Shown here piece after piece: positions 8,957-18,434 of a stretch of 64,000 bases of DNA. Every line of letters begins with the position of its first letter. Within the stretch, counting starts at the first letter, position 1. Location: NCBI RefSeq assembly GCF_001425325.1, contig NZ_LMEH01000001.1, forward strand, positions 729,898-793,897. The letters are read 5' to 3'. A program made the position numbers and the translations under genes. Below the pieces are notes generated by a model, which worked only from the letters and a program-made list of their open reading frames with translations, was not told where the DNA came from and did not search any database. The stretch comes from Leifsonia sp. Root1293. Lineage in GTDB: Bacteria > Actinomycetota > Actinomycetes > Actinomycetales > Microbacteriaceae.

Positions 8957-10618
8957 CTACTCGGAGAGCCAGGCGTCGGCGAAGGTCGGTGTCGACACCG
9001 TCGGCATCGCCCGGGCACCCTTCACGCTCGTGCTCAGGAGGAAGTGATTCTGCTGGTCGTAGAGCGGCAGGGCGTAGAAGCCACCGAGGATGATCTTCTG
9101 CGCCTGCTCATAGAGCGATGCCCGCTCGTCGGGGTCGCTCGTGCTCGCGGCGGAGCGCAGGAGCTCGTCGAGCTCGGGGTCGTTCAGCTGGGCGAGGTTG
9201 GCGAAGTAGCCGCTCGGCGCCGGGGTGATGCCGGCCGAGTCGTAGAGCGTGCGCAGGACGTCGGGCCCGATCTTCGTGTACGGCGCACTCACGAGCTCAT
9301 AGGAGTCGGAGAAGAGCGCCCCGTACCAGCCCGAGATGTCGAGCGGCGAGATGACGACCTCGAAGCCGGCCTCCTTGGCCGTGGCCTGGATCTGCTCGAA
9401 CAGCGACTGCTCGGCCGGAATGGACTGGTTCGTGGAGACCGGGAAGCGCAGGGTCAGGCGCTCGCCGTCCTTCGTGCGATAGCCCTCGGCGTCTCGGGTG
9501 GTCCAGCCGGCCTCGTCGAGCAGGGTGTTCGCGGCGTCGAGGTCGGTGGTGAAGAGCTTCTCGTCGGAGTAGCCGAGGGGCTCGACGCTCGACAGAACCG
9601 AGTAGGACCGCTTCGCCGTTCCGAAGAAGAGCGAGTCGATGCCGTCGTTCACGTCGGCGGCGCGGATGAATGCCTCACGCACGCGCACGTCGTCGAACGG
9701 CGGCCGGGAGGAGTTGAGCTCGATGCGGTTGGATGCGCCGGGCCTCGGGGCGTCGATCTCCACCAGGGAGCCGTTCTTCGTCGCCTGGGCGATGGTGTCG
9801 GGCTGAGCATTGTCGATCACGTCGACCTCACCCGACTGCAGGGCCGCATAGCGCGAAGCCGAGTCGGGGATGAAGCGCCACTCGATGCCCTCGAGGTAGG
9901 GCGCGCCGGTGTGGGCGGCGTCAGCGGGGGCGGAGTCGTAGTCGTCGTTGCGCACCAGGGTGAGGTGGTCCTGCTGCACCCACTCCTCGACCACGAACGG
10001 GCCGGTTCCGATGGGGGCGAGGCAGTTCTCGTCCATGCCCCGCGCGATGCCAGCCGGCGACTCGATGGCCACCCAGGGCTGGGCGAGCGACTCGAGCAGC
10101 GCGCTGTCCGGGGCACTGAGGTGGAAGCGGGCGGTGCTGTCGTCGACGACCTCGACCGAATCGACCTTGCCGAGGGCGAGGTATCCCGTCGATGACTGCG
10201 TGTCCGGGTCCTTCAGGTGCTCGACATTGACCTTGACCGCTTCGGCGTTCAGCGGGGTGCCATCGGTGAACGTGACGTCGTCGCGCAGCGTGAAGTCCCA
10301 GGTGAGCCCGTCGTCGGATGCCGTCCACTCCGTCGCGAGCCACGGGATGATGGTGCCGTCCTCGTCGAGCGAGACCAGCGACTCGAGGAACTGGCCGGCC
10401 ACGAGAGCTTGCGGGTAGTTGCCGCCGACGTGAGGATCGAGGCAGTCCGGCTCGGCATCGCCGCTCGCATACACGAGGGTGCCGCCCGGCGTCGGGGTGG
10501 AGGCGGCCTCAGGGGCAGCCGAGGTGCATCCGGCGAGCAGGAGCGTGGCTCCACCGGCGGCGGCCAACAGGGAGAGAAGACGCCGGTTCGTCCGAACCGG
10601 GGCTGAAGCGCTGGGCAT
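8957..10618 (-). CDS. ABC transporter substrate-binding lipoprotein (SBP_bac_5)
   Basis: 553-residue extracytoplasmic solute-binding protein of the peptide/nickel family. The lipoprotein signal has a basic N-terminus, a hydrophobic core and the lipobox LAGC with the lipidated cysteine at residue 31, followed by a flexible Ala/Pro/Thr linker. The body shows typical family 5 sequence (EPDCLDPHVGGNYPQ, FHLSAPDSALLESLAQP). It is the first gene of the operon and is divergent from a GntR regulator. Ligand unknown. Confidence 0.94.
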   Translation of the reverse strand: MPSASAPVRTNRRLLSLLAAAGGATLLLAGCTSAAPEAASTPTPGGTLVYASGDAEPDCLDPHVGGNYPQALVAGQFLESLVSLDEDGTIIPWLATEWTASDDGLTWDFTLRDDVTFTDGTPLNAEAVKVNVEHLKDPDTQSSTGYLALGKVDSVEVVDDSTARFHLSAPDSALLESLAQPWVAIESPAGIARGMDENCLAPIGTGPFVVEEWVQQDHLTLVRNDDYDSAPADAAHTGAPYLEGIEWRFIPDSASRYAALQSGEVDVIDNAQPDTIAQATKNGSLVEIDAPRPGASNRIELNSSRPPFDDVRVREAFIRAADVNDGIDSLFFGTAKRSYSVLSSVEPLGYSDEKLFTTDLDAANTLLDEAGWTTRDAEGYRTKDGERLTLRFPVSTNQSIPAEQSLFEQIQATAKEAGFEVVISPLDISGWYGALFSDSYELVSAPYTKIGPDVLRTLYDSAGITPAPSGYFANLAQLNDPELDELLRSAASTSDPDERASLYEQAQKIILGGFYALPLYDQQNHFLLSTSVKGARAMPTVSTPTFADAWLSE

Positions 10619-10714
10619 CGAGATCCTTGCACGTGGGGGAAGGGTGAAGCCCTCCGGCTCGCAGGCGGGAGGGCATGATTCATCCTGACAGCACTCCGAG
10701 CGACATCCGGCTTC

Positions 10715-10739
10715 ATTGAGCTATTTGGACTAACTCAAT
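10715..10739. promoter_or_regulatory. Candidate GntR operator between the ABC operon and its regulator
   Basis: Inverted repeat ATTGAG-N13-CTCAAT just upstream of the GTG of the GntR gene and in the divergent promoter region of the ABC operon. A further ACTCAA copy follows at 10743-10748. Position and symmetry suggest the autoregulatory site of the adjacent regulator. Inferred, not proven. Confidence 0.45.
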
Positions 10740-10750
10740 ACACTCAACTC

Positions 10751-11101
10751 GTGCTCCTTCGTGTCGATCCGTCCAGCCCGCGGCCCCTGTTCGAGCAGCT
10801 CGCGTCGGGAATCCGCGGCTCCATCGTCGATGGCCGGCTCGTCGACGGCGAGCGCCTGCCGTCTGCTCGTGCGCTCGCCGAACAGCTCGACATCAATGTG
10901 CAGACCGTGCTGCACGGCTACCGAGTGCTGCGCGACGAGGGTCTCGTCGAGTTGCACCGGGGCAGGGGAGCCGTCGTCACGGTGCGCGTCGGCGGGCACA
11001 TGGCGCTGGCCGGCCTCATCCACGATCTGGTCGCCGAAGCCCGGGAGCACAGGGTGGCGCCTGCGGCACTGCACGCGCTCATCGACGAGGCGTATCGCTG
11101 A
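10751..11101 (+). CDS. GntR-family (YtrA-like) transcriptional regulator
   Basis: 116-residue protein with an N-terminal winged helix-turn-helix: PLFEQLASGIRGSIVDG, then LPSARALAEQLDINVQTVLHGYRVL and the wing GLVELHRGRGAVV. Only about 40 residues follow, without a UTRA or FCD ligand domain, which is typical of the short YtrA subgroup that often controls ABC transporters. It starts with GTG and is transcribed away from the dipeptide-type ABC operon, its likely target. Confidence 0.9.
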   Translation: MLLRVDPSSPRPLFEQLASGIRGSIVDGRLVDGERLPSARALAEQLDINVQTVLHGYRVLRDEGLVELHRGRGAVVTVRVGGHMALAGLIHDLVAEAREHRVAPAALHALIDEAYR

Positions 11102-11139
11102 GTCGCCGTACGAGGCGGTCGAGCACGGTGTTCGCGTAG

Positions 11140-11357
11140 ACTGGGTGCAACGACATCGATCCGGCCATCACCGGGGAGTCTTCGGAAGAACGGCGTGAGC
11201 CCAGTAGAGCCGAACGGGTCTGGCCCGTCACAGCCAATGAACAAGCGGTGCAGTGGATCCGGGCAGGTTCCGGAGAATCTGCACAAGCGGGGTGGTACCG
11301 CGGTGGAGCTCGACGGGCTCGCCGTCCTCGTGGAGAAGTCACTCTCGCATCCAGGAG
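11140..11357 (+). promoter_or_regulatory. ileS T-box riboswitch (ultrashort stem I, translational type)
   Basis: Leader RNA that senses uncharged tRNA-Ile. The hairpin CCGGCCATCACCGG at 11161-11174 presents the isoleucine codon ATC (11167-11169) in its apical loop, as in actinobacterial ultrashort-stem-I T-boxes. The hallmark T-box sequence AAGCGGGGTGGTACCGCG is at 11285-11302; its TGGT bulge (11293-11296) complements the ACCA end of tRNA-Ile. No T-rich terminator precedes the gene and the CAGGAG ribosome site is only about 50 bases later, so control is probably by sequestering the ribosome site. The exact sequestrator pairing was not resolved. Confidence 0.93.
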
Positions 11358-11364
11358 CCACGCG

Positions 11365-14300
11365 TTGTACCCCAAGGGTCAGGATCCCCAGCACGCATCC
11401 GACGGCGTCGTGCCGTCGCCGAACTTCCCCTCCATCGAGCGGGAGGTGCTCGAGTTCTGGAAGAACGACGGGACCTTCCAGGCCTCCATCGACAATCGCG
11501 ACGGCGCCGAGGAGTGGGTGTTCTACGACGGCCCTCCGTTCGCCAACGGCCTCCCGCACTACGGACACCTGCTGACCGGCTACGCGAAGGACGTCTTCCC
11601 GCGGTTCCAGACCATGCGCGGCAAGCAGGTGCATCGACGCTTCGGCTGGGACACGCACGGTCTTCCCGCGGAGCTCGAGGCTGAGCGGCAGCTGGGCATC
11701 ACCGACAAGAGCCAGATCGAGGAGATGGGCATCGCCGCGTTCAATCGCGCTGCCCAGGACTCCGTGCTGCGCTACACGAAGGAGTGGCAGGGCTATGTCA
11801 CCCGCCAGGCCCGGTGGGTGGACTTCGAGAACGACTACAAGACCCTCGACGTGACCTTCATGGAGAGCGTCATCTGGGCGTTCAAGCGCCTGCACGACAA
11901 GGGCCTCGCCTATGAGGGCTACCGCGTGCTGCCCTACTGCTGGCGCGACCAGACTCCGCTGTCGAACCACGAGCTGCGCATGGACGACGACGTCTACAAG
12001 GATCGCCAGGACCAGACCGTCACGGTGACCTTCCCGCTGACCGGCGCCAAGGCGGAGTCGCTCGGACTCACTGCCGTGCGTGCTCTCGCGTGGACGACGA
12101 CTCCGTGGACGCTGCCGACCAACGCGGCGCTCGCCGTGGGCCCGGCCATCACCTACGCGGTGGTTCCCGCCGGACCGAATGGAACACCGGATGCCACAGT
12201 GCTCCGTGAGCGTTCCGGTGGCAATGACGGCACCGAGGTGCTCGGCGCCGAGTACCTCATCGCCATCGATCTCGTCGGCAACTACGCCAAGGACCTCGGC
12301 TACGAGTCGGCCGCCGACGCGCTGGCAGCGGTCTCCCGCACCGTGCTCGGGAGCGAGCTCGAGGGCGTGACGTACGACCGGCTGTTCGACTACTACGCAG
12401 ACGTCGACGCGTGGGGCATGCAGAACGGCTGGCGCATCCTCGTCGCCGACTACGTCACCACAGACGACGGAACCGGCATCGTGCACCTCGCGCCGGCCTA
12501 CGGCGAGGAGGACCAGAAGGTCTCGGAGGCCAACGGCATCCCCGTCATCATCTCGCTCGACGACGGCGGCAAGTTCCTCTCCGACGTGACGGATGTCGCC
12601 GGCCAGCTCTGGAGCGACGCCAACAAGCCGCTCACGCAGCTGCTCAAGGCGGAAGGTCGGCTGCTCCGACAGGCGAGCTACGTGCACTCGTACCCGCACT
12701 GCTGGCGCTGCCGGAACCCGCTCATCTACAAGGCCGTCTCGAGCTGGTTCGTGCGCGTCACCGACTTCCGCGACCGCATGGTCGACCTGAACCAGGACAT
12801 CACCTGGGTGCCCGAGAACGTCAAGGACGGCCAGTTCGGCAAGTGGATCGGCAATGCCAGGGACTGGTCGATCAGCCGCAACCGCTACTTCGGCTCGCCG
12901 ATCCCCGTGTGGAAGAGCGATGACCCCGAGTACCCGCGCACCGATGTGTACGGTTCGCTCGAGGAGCTCGAGCGGGACTTCGGAACGCAGCCGCGGAACG
13001 CCGCGGGCGAGCCGGACCTGCACCGTCCGTACATCGACGAGCTGACTCGCCCGAACCCCGACGACCCCACCGGCAGGTCGACGATGCGCCGCATCCCCGA
13101 CGTGCTGGACGTGTGGTTCGACTCCGGCTCGATGCCGTTCGCGCAGGTGCACTACCCGTTCGAGAACCAGGAGTGGTTCGACAGCCACAACCCGGCGGAC
13201 TTCATCGTGGAGTACATCGGCCAGACGCGTGGCTGGTTCTACATGCTGCACGTGCTCTCGACCGCTCTGTTCGATCGCCCGGCGTTCACCAACGTCGTCA
13301 GCCATGGCATCGTGCTCGGCAGTGACGGCCAGAAGATGAGCAAGTCGCTGCGCAACTACCCCGACGTCTCCGAGGTCTTCGACCGTGACGGCTCCGACGC
13401 CATGCGCTGGTTCCTCATGTCGAGTTCGGTGCTGCGCGGCGGAAACCTCGTCGTCACCGAGGAGGGCATCCGCGAGGGTGTGCGCCAGGTGATGCTCCCG
13501 CTGTGGAGCACCTGGTACTTCTTCTCGCTGTACGCGAACGCTTCACGGGCCTCCGGCTCGCTCAGTGGAACCGCGTCCTCGGAGGGCGGCTACGAGGCGC
13601 AGCGTCGCACGGACTCGACCGACGTGCTCGACAGATACCTCCTCGCGAAGCTCCGCAACCTCGTGAGTGCCGTCACCGTCGACTTCGAGCAGCTCGACTC
13701 GACTCTCGCGGCAGCCAAGCTCCGCGACTTCGCCGACGTGCTCACCAACTGGTACGTGCGTCGGTCGCGTGACAGGTTCTGGGCCGGAGTCGGGGAGGAC
13801 GGCTCGGGTGCCGAGGCGTTCGACACCCTCTTCACGGTGCTCGAGACGTACACCCGACTCACCGCTCCATTGCTGCCGCTCGTCTCGGAGCGCATCTGGC
13901 AGGGCCTCACCGGCGGTCGCAGCGTGCACCTGGCCGACTGGCCCGATGCGTCGGAGTTCCCGGCAGACGAGGCCCTCGTCGCCGTGATGGACCAGGTGCG
14001 CGCCATCAGCTCCACCGCGCTGTCGCTGCGCAAGCAGTCCGGTCTCCGCGTGCGCCTGCCCCTGGCGAAGCTCACCGTGGTGTCGGCATCCGCCACAGCC
14101 CTGGCACCGTTCGAGGCCATCCTGCGCGACGAGCTGAACGTGAAGTCCGTCGACGTGGTCGAGCTCGCCGAATCGAGCGCCGCCGACTACGGAGTCTCGA
14201 GCCGTCTCACCGTCAACGCGCGCGCCGCGGGTCCCCGCCTCGGCAAGGAAGTGCAGAAGGCCATCCAAGGTGCCCGCACCGGCGATTGGTCTGAGACCGA

Positions 14301-14718
14301 CGGCATCGTCACGGCCGGCGGCATCGTGCTCGTCGAAGGCGAGTACGAGCTCGTGCTCGAGGCGACGTCCGAGGCCGGTTCCGGCGTGGCGCTCGCCCTG
14401 CTTCCCGGCGGCGGCTTCGTGCTGCTCGACACCGTGATCACCCACGAGCTCGAGGCCGAGGGCCTGGCTCGCGACGTGATCCGAGCCGTGCAGGACGCCC
14501 GCAAGGCAGCAGGTCTCGAGGTCAGCGACCGCATCCGGTTGCGTCTCACCCTCAATGAGACCGCTGCGACAGCTGCACGGGTGCACGCCGAGCTCATCGG
14601 ATCAGAGACCCTGGCCGTCGATCTCGACATCGCCGCCTTCGGCGGCGCCGAGCTGCCAGCCGAGGCTCTCTCGGTGGGTCGCGACTCCACCCTCACCATC
14701 GCTCTGGAGAAGGCATGA
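11365..14718 (+). CDS. ileS: Isoleucyl-tRNA synthetase
   Basis: Class I synthetase charging tRNA-Ile, 1117 residues from the TTG at 11365 (MYPKGQDPQ). That start follows the CAGGAG site at 11352-11357. The frame is open upstream to 11248, but that part is the T-box leader and is not coding. Signature motifs are HYGH at residues 65-68 and KMSKS at 657-661; the WDTHGLP motif and a large editing domain lie between them. Its stop overlaps the folC start (ATGA), so the two are co-translated. Confidence 0.97.
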   Translation: MYPKGQDPQHASDGVVPSPNFPSIEREVLEFWKNDGTFQASIDNRDGAEEWVFYDGPPFANGLPHYGHLLTGYAKDVFPRFQTMRGKQVHRRFGWDTHGLPAELEAERQLGITDKSQIEEMGIAAFNRAAQDSVLRYTKEWQGYVTRQARWVDFENDYKTLDVTFMESVIWAFKRLHDKGLAYEGYRVLPYCWRDQTPLSNHELRMDDDVYKDRQDQTVTVTFPLTGAKAESLGLTAVRALAWTTTPWTLPTNAALAVGPAITYAVVPAGPNGTPDATVLRERSGGNDGTEVLGAEYLIAIDLVGNYAKDLGYESAADALAAVSRTVLGSELEGVTYDRLFDYYADVDAWGMQNGWRILVADYVTTDDGTGIVHLAPAYGEEDQKVSEANGIPVIISLDDGGKFLSDVTDVAGQLWSDANKPLTQLLKAEGRLLRQASYVHSYPHCWRCRNPLIYKAVSSWFVRVTDFRDRMVDLNQDITWVPENVKDGQFGKWIGNARDWSISRNRYFGSPIPVWKSDDPEYPRTDVYGSLEELERDFGTQPRNAAGEPDLHRPYIDELTRPNPDDPTGRSTMRRIPDVLDVWFDSGSMPFAQVHYPFENQEWFDSHNPADFIVEYIGQTRGWFYMLHVLSTALFDRPAFTNVVSHGIVLGSDGQKMSKSLRNYPDVSEVFDRDGSDAMRWFLMSSSVLRGGNLVVTEEGIREGVRQVMLPLWSTWYFFSLYANASRASGSLSGTASSEGGYEAQRRTDSTDVLDRYLLAKLRNLVSAVTVDFEQLDSTLAAAKLRDFADVLTNWYVRRSRDRFWAGVGEDGSGAEAFDTLFTVLETYTRLTAPLLPLVSERIWQGLTGGRSVHLADWPDASEFPADEALVAVMDQVRAISSTALSLRKQSGLRVRLPLAKLTVVSASATALAPFEAILRDELNVKSVDVVELAESSAADYGVSSRLTVNARAAGPRLGKEVQKAIQGARTGDWSETDGIVTAGGIVLVEGEYELVLEATSEAGSGVALALLPGGGFVLLDTVITHELEAEGLARDVIRAVQDARKAAGLEVSDRIRLRLTLNETAATAARVHAELIGSETLAVDLDIAAFGGAELPAEALSVGRDSTLTIALEKA

Positions 14719-16076
14719 ACGACGAAGACATCTGGCGCCAGCCCGCCGACGCCGTCTATGAGGGTCTGCTCGCCCGCATCGGCGAGTCGAATCCCCAGCC
14801 CCGACTGACGGCCACCCGTCGCGCCGTCGAACTGCTGGGCGACCCCCAGCGCGCCTACCCGGTGATCCACATCACCGGCACGAACGGCAAGACCAGCACC
14901 AGTCGCATCATCGACAGCATCCTGCGGGCCTACGGATTGAAGACCGGCCTTCTCACCAGCCCGCACCTCACCCGGTTCACCGAGCGGATCCTCATCGACG
15001 GCGAGCCGATCACCGATGAGGCGCTGGTGCGCAACTGGGAGGACATCGAGCCGTACATCGCGATGACCGACGCCGAACTCGAGGCAGCGGGTGAGGCTCC
15101 GCTCAGCTTCTTCGAGGTGCTGACCGTGCTCGCGTTCGCCTGCTTCGCGGACGCGCCCGTCGACGTCGTGGTGCTCGAGGTCGGCATGGGCGGCGAGTGG
15201 GACTCCACGAACGTCGCCGATGGACAGGTCGCCGTGTTCACGCCGATCGCGCTCGACCACGTCGGCCGTCTCGGCGACACCGTCGCCGCCATCGCCCGCA
15301 CGAAGTCGGGCATCATCAAGCCGGCTGCGAGCGTCGTCTCCGCGGCGCAAGCGCCTGAGGCCCTGGCCGAACTCGAGCGTGCCGTCGAACTCACCGAGTC
15401 GACGTTCGCCGTCGAGGGGACGCAGTTCGCCATCACCGAGAACCGGGTCGCCGTCGGCGGCCAGCTGATCAGCGTCCGCGGGGCGGCGGGCAGCTACGAC
15501 GAGATGTTCCTGCCGCTCTACGGAGCGCACCAGGCGCAGAACGCAGCCGTGGCCATCGCCGCCGTCGAGGCGTTCATCGGCGGGGGAGCGCAGCCCCTCA
15601 CGACGGCACTCGTCGAAGAGGGCCTCGCCACGGCGACCTCGCCCGGCCGCCTGCAGCTCGTCGGCATCGAGCCGAGCGTGATCGTCGACGGAGCCCACAA
15701 CCCGCACGGTGCTGCTGCGCTCGTCTCCTCGCTCGAGTCGTTCTTCGACTTCGACGAGGTCGTGGCCGTGGTCGGCATCCTCTCCGACAAGGACGCCCGC
15801 GGGATCGTCGATGCCCTGAGCCCCGCTGTGCACCACTTCAACGTGACGGCGTCTGGGTCGGAGCGGGCCATCCCGGCCTCCGACCTCGCCGCCGACATGG
15901 CAGCCTGGGCCGGGCAGGAGAAGGTCTTCCCGTTCGACTCCGTCGCCGACGCCCTCGACGAGGCGCGCCAGTGGGCCGGCGCCGCGCCGCGCCGCGCCGT
16001 GATCGTCACGGGATCGATCACCCTCGTCGCCGAGGCCATGGAGTACGCGGCCGATCGAGACTGGATGGGTTCGTGA
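14715..16076 (+). CDS. folC: Bifunctional folylpolyglutamate synthase / dihydrofolate synthase
   Basis: 453-residue Mur-ligase-type enzyme that adds glutamate to dihydropteroate and to folates. The ATP P-loop GTNGKTSTS is near residue 55, with the [12 protein letters not shown] folate-binding loop after it and the [14 protein letters not shown] segment further on. The C-terminal domain carries [10 protein letters not shown]. Overlap with ileS upstream and a DUF4233 gene downstream (GTGA) shows a tightly packed operon. Confidence 0.95.
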   Translation: MNDEDIWRQPADAVYEGLLARIGESNPQPRLTATRRAVELLGDPQRAYPVIHITGTNGKTSTSRIIDSILRAYGLKTGLLTSPHLTRFTERILIDGEPITDEALVRNWEDIEPYIAMTDAELEAAGEAPLSFFEVLTVLAFACFADAPVDVVVLEVGMGGEWDSTNVADGQVAVFTPIALDHVGRLGDTVAAIARTKSGIIKPAASVVSAAQAPEALAELERAVELTESTFAVEGTQFAITENRVAVGGQLISVRGAAGSYDEMFLPLYGAHQAQNAAVAIAAVEAFIGGGAQPLTTALVEEGLATATSPGRLQLVGIEPSVIVDGAHNPHGAAALVSSLESFFDFDEVVAVVGILSDKDARGIVDALSPAVHHFNVTASGSERAIPASDLAADMAAWAGQEKVFPFDSVADALDEARQWAGAAPRRAVIVTGSITLVAEAMEYAADRDWMGS

Positions 16077-16498
16077 CTGACGCGACGCCGGGGCTTCCCG
16101 ACCCTGAGGACGCTCCGGATGCTGCGCCGCCGCGGCGCTCCGCAGCACCGCGCTCGATCAAGCGCAGCCTGGCGTCGATCGTGCTCGGCTTCGAGCTCAT
16201 CGTCGTGTTCCTCGCCGCGCTCGTGAACTACGGACTCCCGACGGCCGGCCTGGTGAGCATCGGGCCCGTCGCCGCGCTCGTGAGCGGCGGCGTCGTCTGC
16301 CTGCTCATCATCATCACGCTCGGCCTGCTGCGGTATCCGTTCGCCTATGTCCTCGGATGGATCGTGCAGGCACTCATCCTTCTCGCAGGCTTCCTCAACC
16401 CCGGCATGTTCTTCGTAGGAGCCATCTTCGCCGCCATGTGGACCTACGCCATGATCAGCGGCGGACGTATCGACCGAAACAACAAGGAGTACGCATGA
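16073..16498 (+). CDS. DUF4233 membrane protein
   Basis: 141 residues starting at a GTG that overlaps the folC stop. A Pro/Ala/Asp-rich N-terminus precedes a basic RSIKRSLASIVLGFELIVVF segment and four hydrophobic helices separated by short turns. The family is actinobacterial and almost always sits between folC and ndk, as here. Function is unknown; the position suggests only co-expression. The stop overlaps the ndk start. Confidence 0.88.
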   Translation: MTDATPGLPDPEDAPDAAPPRRSAAPRSIKRSLASIVLGFELIVVFLAALVNYGLPTAGLVSIGPVAALVSGGVVCLLIIITLGLLRYPFAYVLGWIVQALILLAGFLNPGMFFVGAIFAAMWTYAMISGGRIDRNNKEYA

Positions 16499-16914
16499 CC
16501 ACGATCGAAGAGACCCTCGTCCTCGTCAAGCCCGACGGCGTCGCCCGCGGCCTGACCGGGGAGATCCTGCGTCGCATCGAGGCTAAGGGCTACTCGCTCG
16601 TCGACCTCCGCCTCGTCGAGGCCGACCGCGACCTTCTCGCGCAGCACTACGCCGAGCACGAGGGCAAGCCGTTCTACGAGCCGCTTCTCGAGTTCATGGA
16701 GTCGGGGCCGAGCGTCGCGATCCGCGTCGCGGGCAACCGGGTCATCGAGGGATTCCGATCGCTCGCCGGGACGACCGACCCCACGACGGCTGCTCCGGGC
16801 ACGATCCGCGGCGACCTGGGCCGCGACTGGGGCCTCAAGGTGCAGCAGAACCTCGTTCACGGCTCCGACTCGCCCGAGTCGGCTGCCCGTGAGCTCGCGC
16901 TCTGGTTCGCCTGA
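16495..16914 (+). CDS. ndk: Nucleoside diphosphate kinase
   Basis: 139-residue enzyme that equilibrates nucleoside triphosphate pools by phosphate transfer through an active-site histidine. The catalytic histidine is in NLVHGSDSPESA near residue 119, and the N-terminal ETLVLVKPDGVARG is the family start. The ATG overlaps the DUF4233 stop. A long repeat block follows, so this is the last gene of the ileS operon. Confidence 0.96.
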   Translation: MTTIEETLVLVKPDGVARGLTGEILRRIEAKGYSLVDLRLVEADRDLLAQHYAEHEGKPFYEPLLEFMESGPSVAIRVAGNRVIEGFRSLAGTTDPTTAAPGTIRGDLGRDWGLKVQQNLVHGSDSPESAARELALWFA

Positions 16915-16918
16915 GTTC

Positions 16919-17530
16919 TCTCCGTTGATCGAGTAGCGCCCGACCGCGCTCCGCTGATCGAGTAGCGCCCGAGCGCGCTCCGCTGATCGAGTAGCGACCG
17001 AGCGCAGCGAGGACGCGTATCGAGATCACGTTCAGCCCCGGCGCTGACTCGGGTTGCGCGCGGAGGTGGTCTCGATACGGCGGCTCGCTTCGCTCGCGGC
17101 CTACTCAACCGGCGGGGGTGTGGTCTCGCGGATCGGCACGCTCCGCTGATCGAGTAGCGACCGAGCGCTTTCCGCTGATCGAGTAGCGACCGAGCGCAGC
17201 GAGGACGCGTATCGAGATCACGTTCAGTCCCGGCGCCGACTCGGGTTTGGCGCAGGGGTGGTCTCGATACGGCGGCTCGCTTCGCTCGCGGCCTACTTGA
17301 CCGGCGGGGGTGTGGTCTCGCGGATCGGCACGCCCCGCTGATCGAGTAGCGACCGAGCGCGCTCCGCTGATCGAGTAGCGACCGAGCGCAGCGAGGACGC
17401 GTATCGAGATCATGTTCAGCCCCGGCGCCGACTCGGGTTGCGCGCAGGTGTGGTCTCGATACGGCGGCTCGCTTCGCTCGCGGCCTACTCGACCGGCGGG
17501 AGGTGATCGCGGCCTACTCGACCGGCGGGC
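16919..17530. repeat. Tandem palindromic repeat block (192-bp unit, 29-bp subrepeats)
   Basis: Non-coding block of about 610 bp between convergent ndk and the VKOR gene. The motif GATCGAGTAGCG occurs seven times (16927, 16956, 16985, 17148, 17177, 17340, 17369) with spacings 29, 29, 163, 29, 163, 29, so the higher-order unit is exactly 192 bp and is present almost three times. Each unit holds a left arm ending in AGCGAGGACGCGTATCGAGA and an inverted right arm TCTCGATACGG...CGGCCTACTCGA, so each can fold into a long hairpin. The right arm is also duplicated at 29 bp (17480 and 17509). No protein-coding potential is credible here. Confidence 0.9.
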
Positions 17531-17537
17531 GGTGCGG

Positions 17538-18152
17538 TCAGAACAGGTAGCCGAGCACGTCGAGGCGCAGTTGCGCGATGACCGCCACGATCAGGTAGCA
17601 GACCAAGGTGATCAGCGGAATCCAGCCGAACGCGGCTGACGCGAATCGCTGGAAGGGCTCGTTCGTGGGGATGCGACCCGTGCGCAGGTTGTCGAACGTC
17701 ACGACCCAGAAGAGCGGGATGACGACCGCCCAGGTGAGCATGCACCACGGGCAGAGCGTCGCGAGGATGTGGATGCTCTGGTACATCAACCAGATCACGA
17801 ACGCCAGGGCGCCGACGACTCCGACGTTCAGGCCGATCCAGAACCAGGCGGCGAACCGCGCTCGAGCCAGGATCGCCACGCCGATGGTGATCACAACGGG
17901 CCAGCAGATGAGGCCGATCACGGGGTTCGGGAAGCCCAGCACGGCGCCCTGCGACGAGGCGAGGTTCACCGAGCACTGCACGATGAGGCTGAAGTCGCAG
18001 GAGGCCCCGGTGCCCGGGAACTCGAGGGCGTGGAACTTCTCCAGAGTGAGTTCGAACGCGGCCAACAGGCCGAACGCACCAAGCACCGCCAACACGATTC
18101 CGACCGCATAGGCGGGCCTGGACACGGTGCCGGCTGGAGTGGTCTCGCTCAT
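17538..18152 (-). CDS. Vitamin K epoxide reductase family (VKOR) membrane protein
   Basis: 204-residue membrane protein with about five helices. The two loop cysteines are at C52 and C60 and the redox CPWC motif is at residues 134-137, as in bacterial VKOR homologues that reoxidise DsbA-like thiol oxidases using quinone. It is a stand-alone domain with no fused thioredoxin, and no DsbA partner gene lies next to it. It converges on ndk across the repeat block and diverges from rne. Confidence 0.93.
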   Translation of the reverse strand: MSETTPAGTVSRPAYAVGIVLAVLGAFGLLAAFELTLEKFHALEFPGTGASCDFSLIVQCSVNLASSQGAVLGFPNPVIGLICWPVVITIGVAILARARFAAWFWIGLNVGVVGALAFVIWLMYQSIHILATLCPWCMLTWAVVIPLFWVVTFDNLRTGRIPTNEPFQRFASAAFGWIPLITLVCYLIVAVIAQLRLDVLGYLF

Positions 18153-18201
18153 GATTGGCGATTATGGCATGGCTGATCACCGCCGATCTGTGAAGCCGTG
18201 C

Positions 18202-18207
18202 GATAAT
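18202..18207 (+). promoter_or_regulatory. Possible -10 element upstream of rne
   Basis: GATAAT in the 282-bp gap between the divergent VKOR and RNase E genes. No convincing -35 is seen. The rest of the gap, which would be a long rne 5' untranslated region, shows no other feature I can support. Confidence 0.25.
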
Positions 18208-18434
18208 CGGATGTGTCGACTGAGCCGCGCTCAGCCCGACGCCAGAGAAGGCTTGATGGGTGCAGTGCACCCGAACATTCGGTCCCAGACCGAGAGAAGT
18301 GGCAGCCAGAGCCAGTGTGCCGGCTGCAGACGACAGAGGATTAGCGAGATTCCGCACCGGCGGAGACTCGCGTGAGAGAGTACCCGGAACGCGGATGGCG
18401 CGGCCAGTCGCACCGGTCGAGGAGTGCCCCAGCA

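Noticed and set aside
11248-11364. N-terminal extension of IleS into the upstream open frame
   Set aside because: The stretch is the T-box core, the extra residues have no synthetase similarity and a ribosome site precedes the TTG at 11365.
16927-17530. Regular 29-bp spaced repeats resembling a CRISPR array
   Set aside because: The 29-bp step is the whole unit with no variable spacers, the other interval is fixed at 163 bp, no cas gene is near and the repeats pair into large hairpins.
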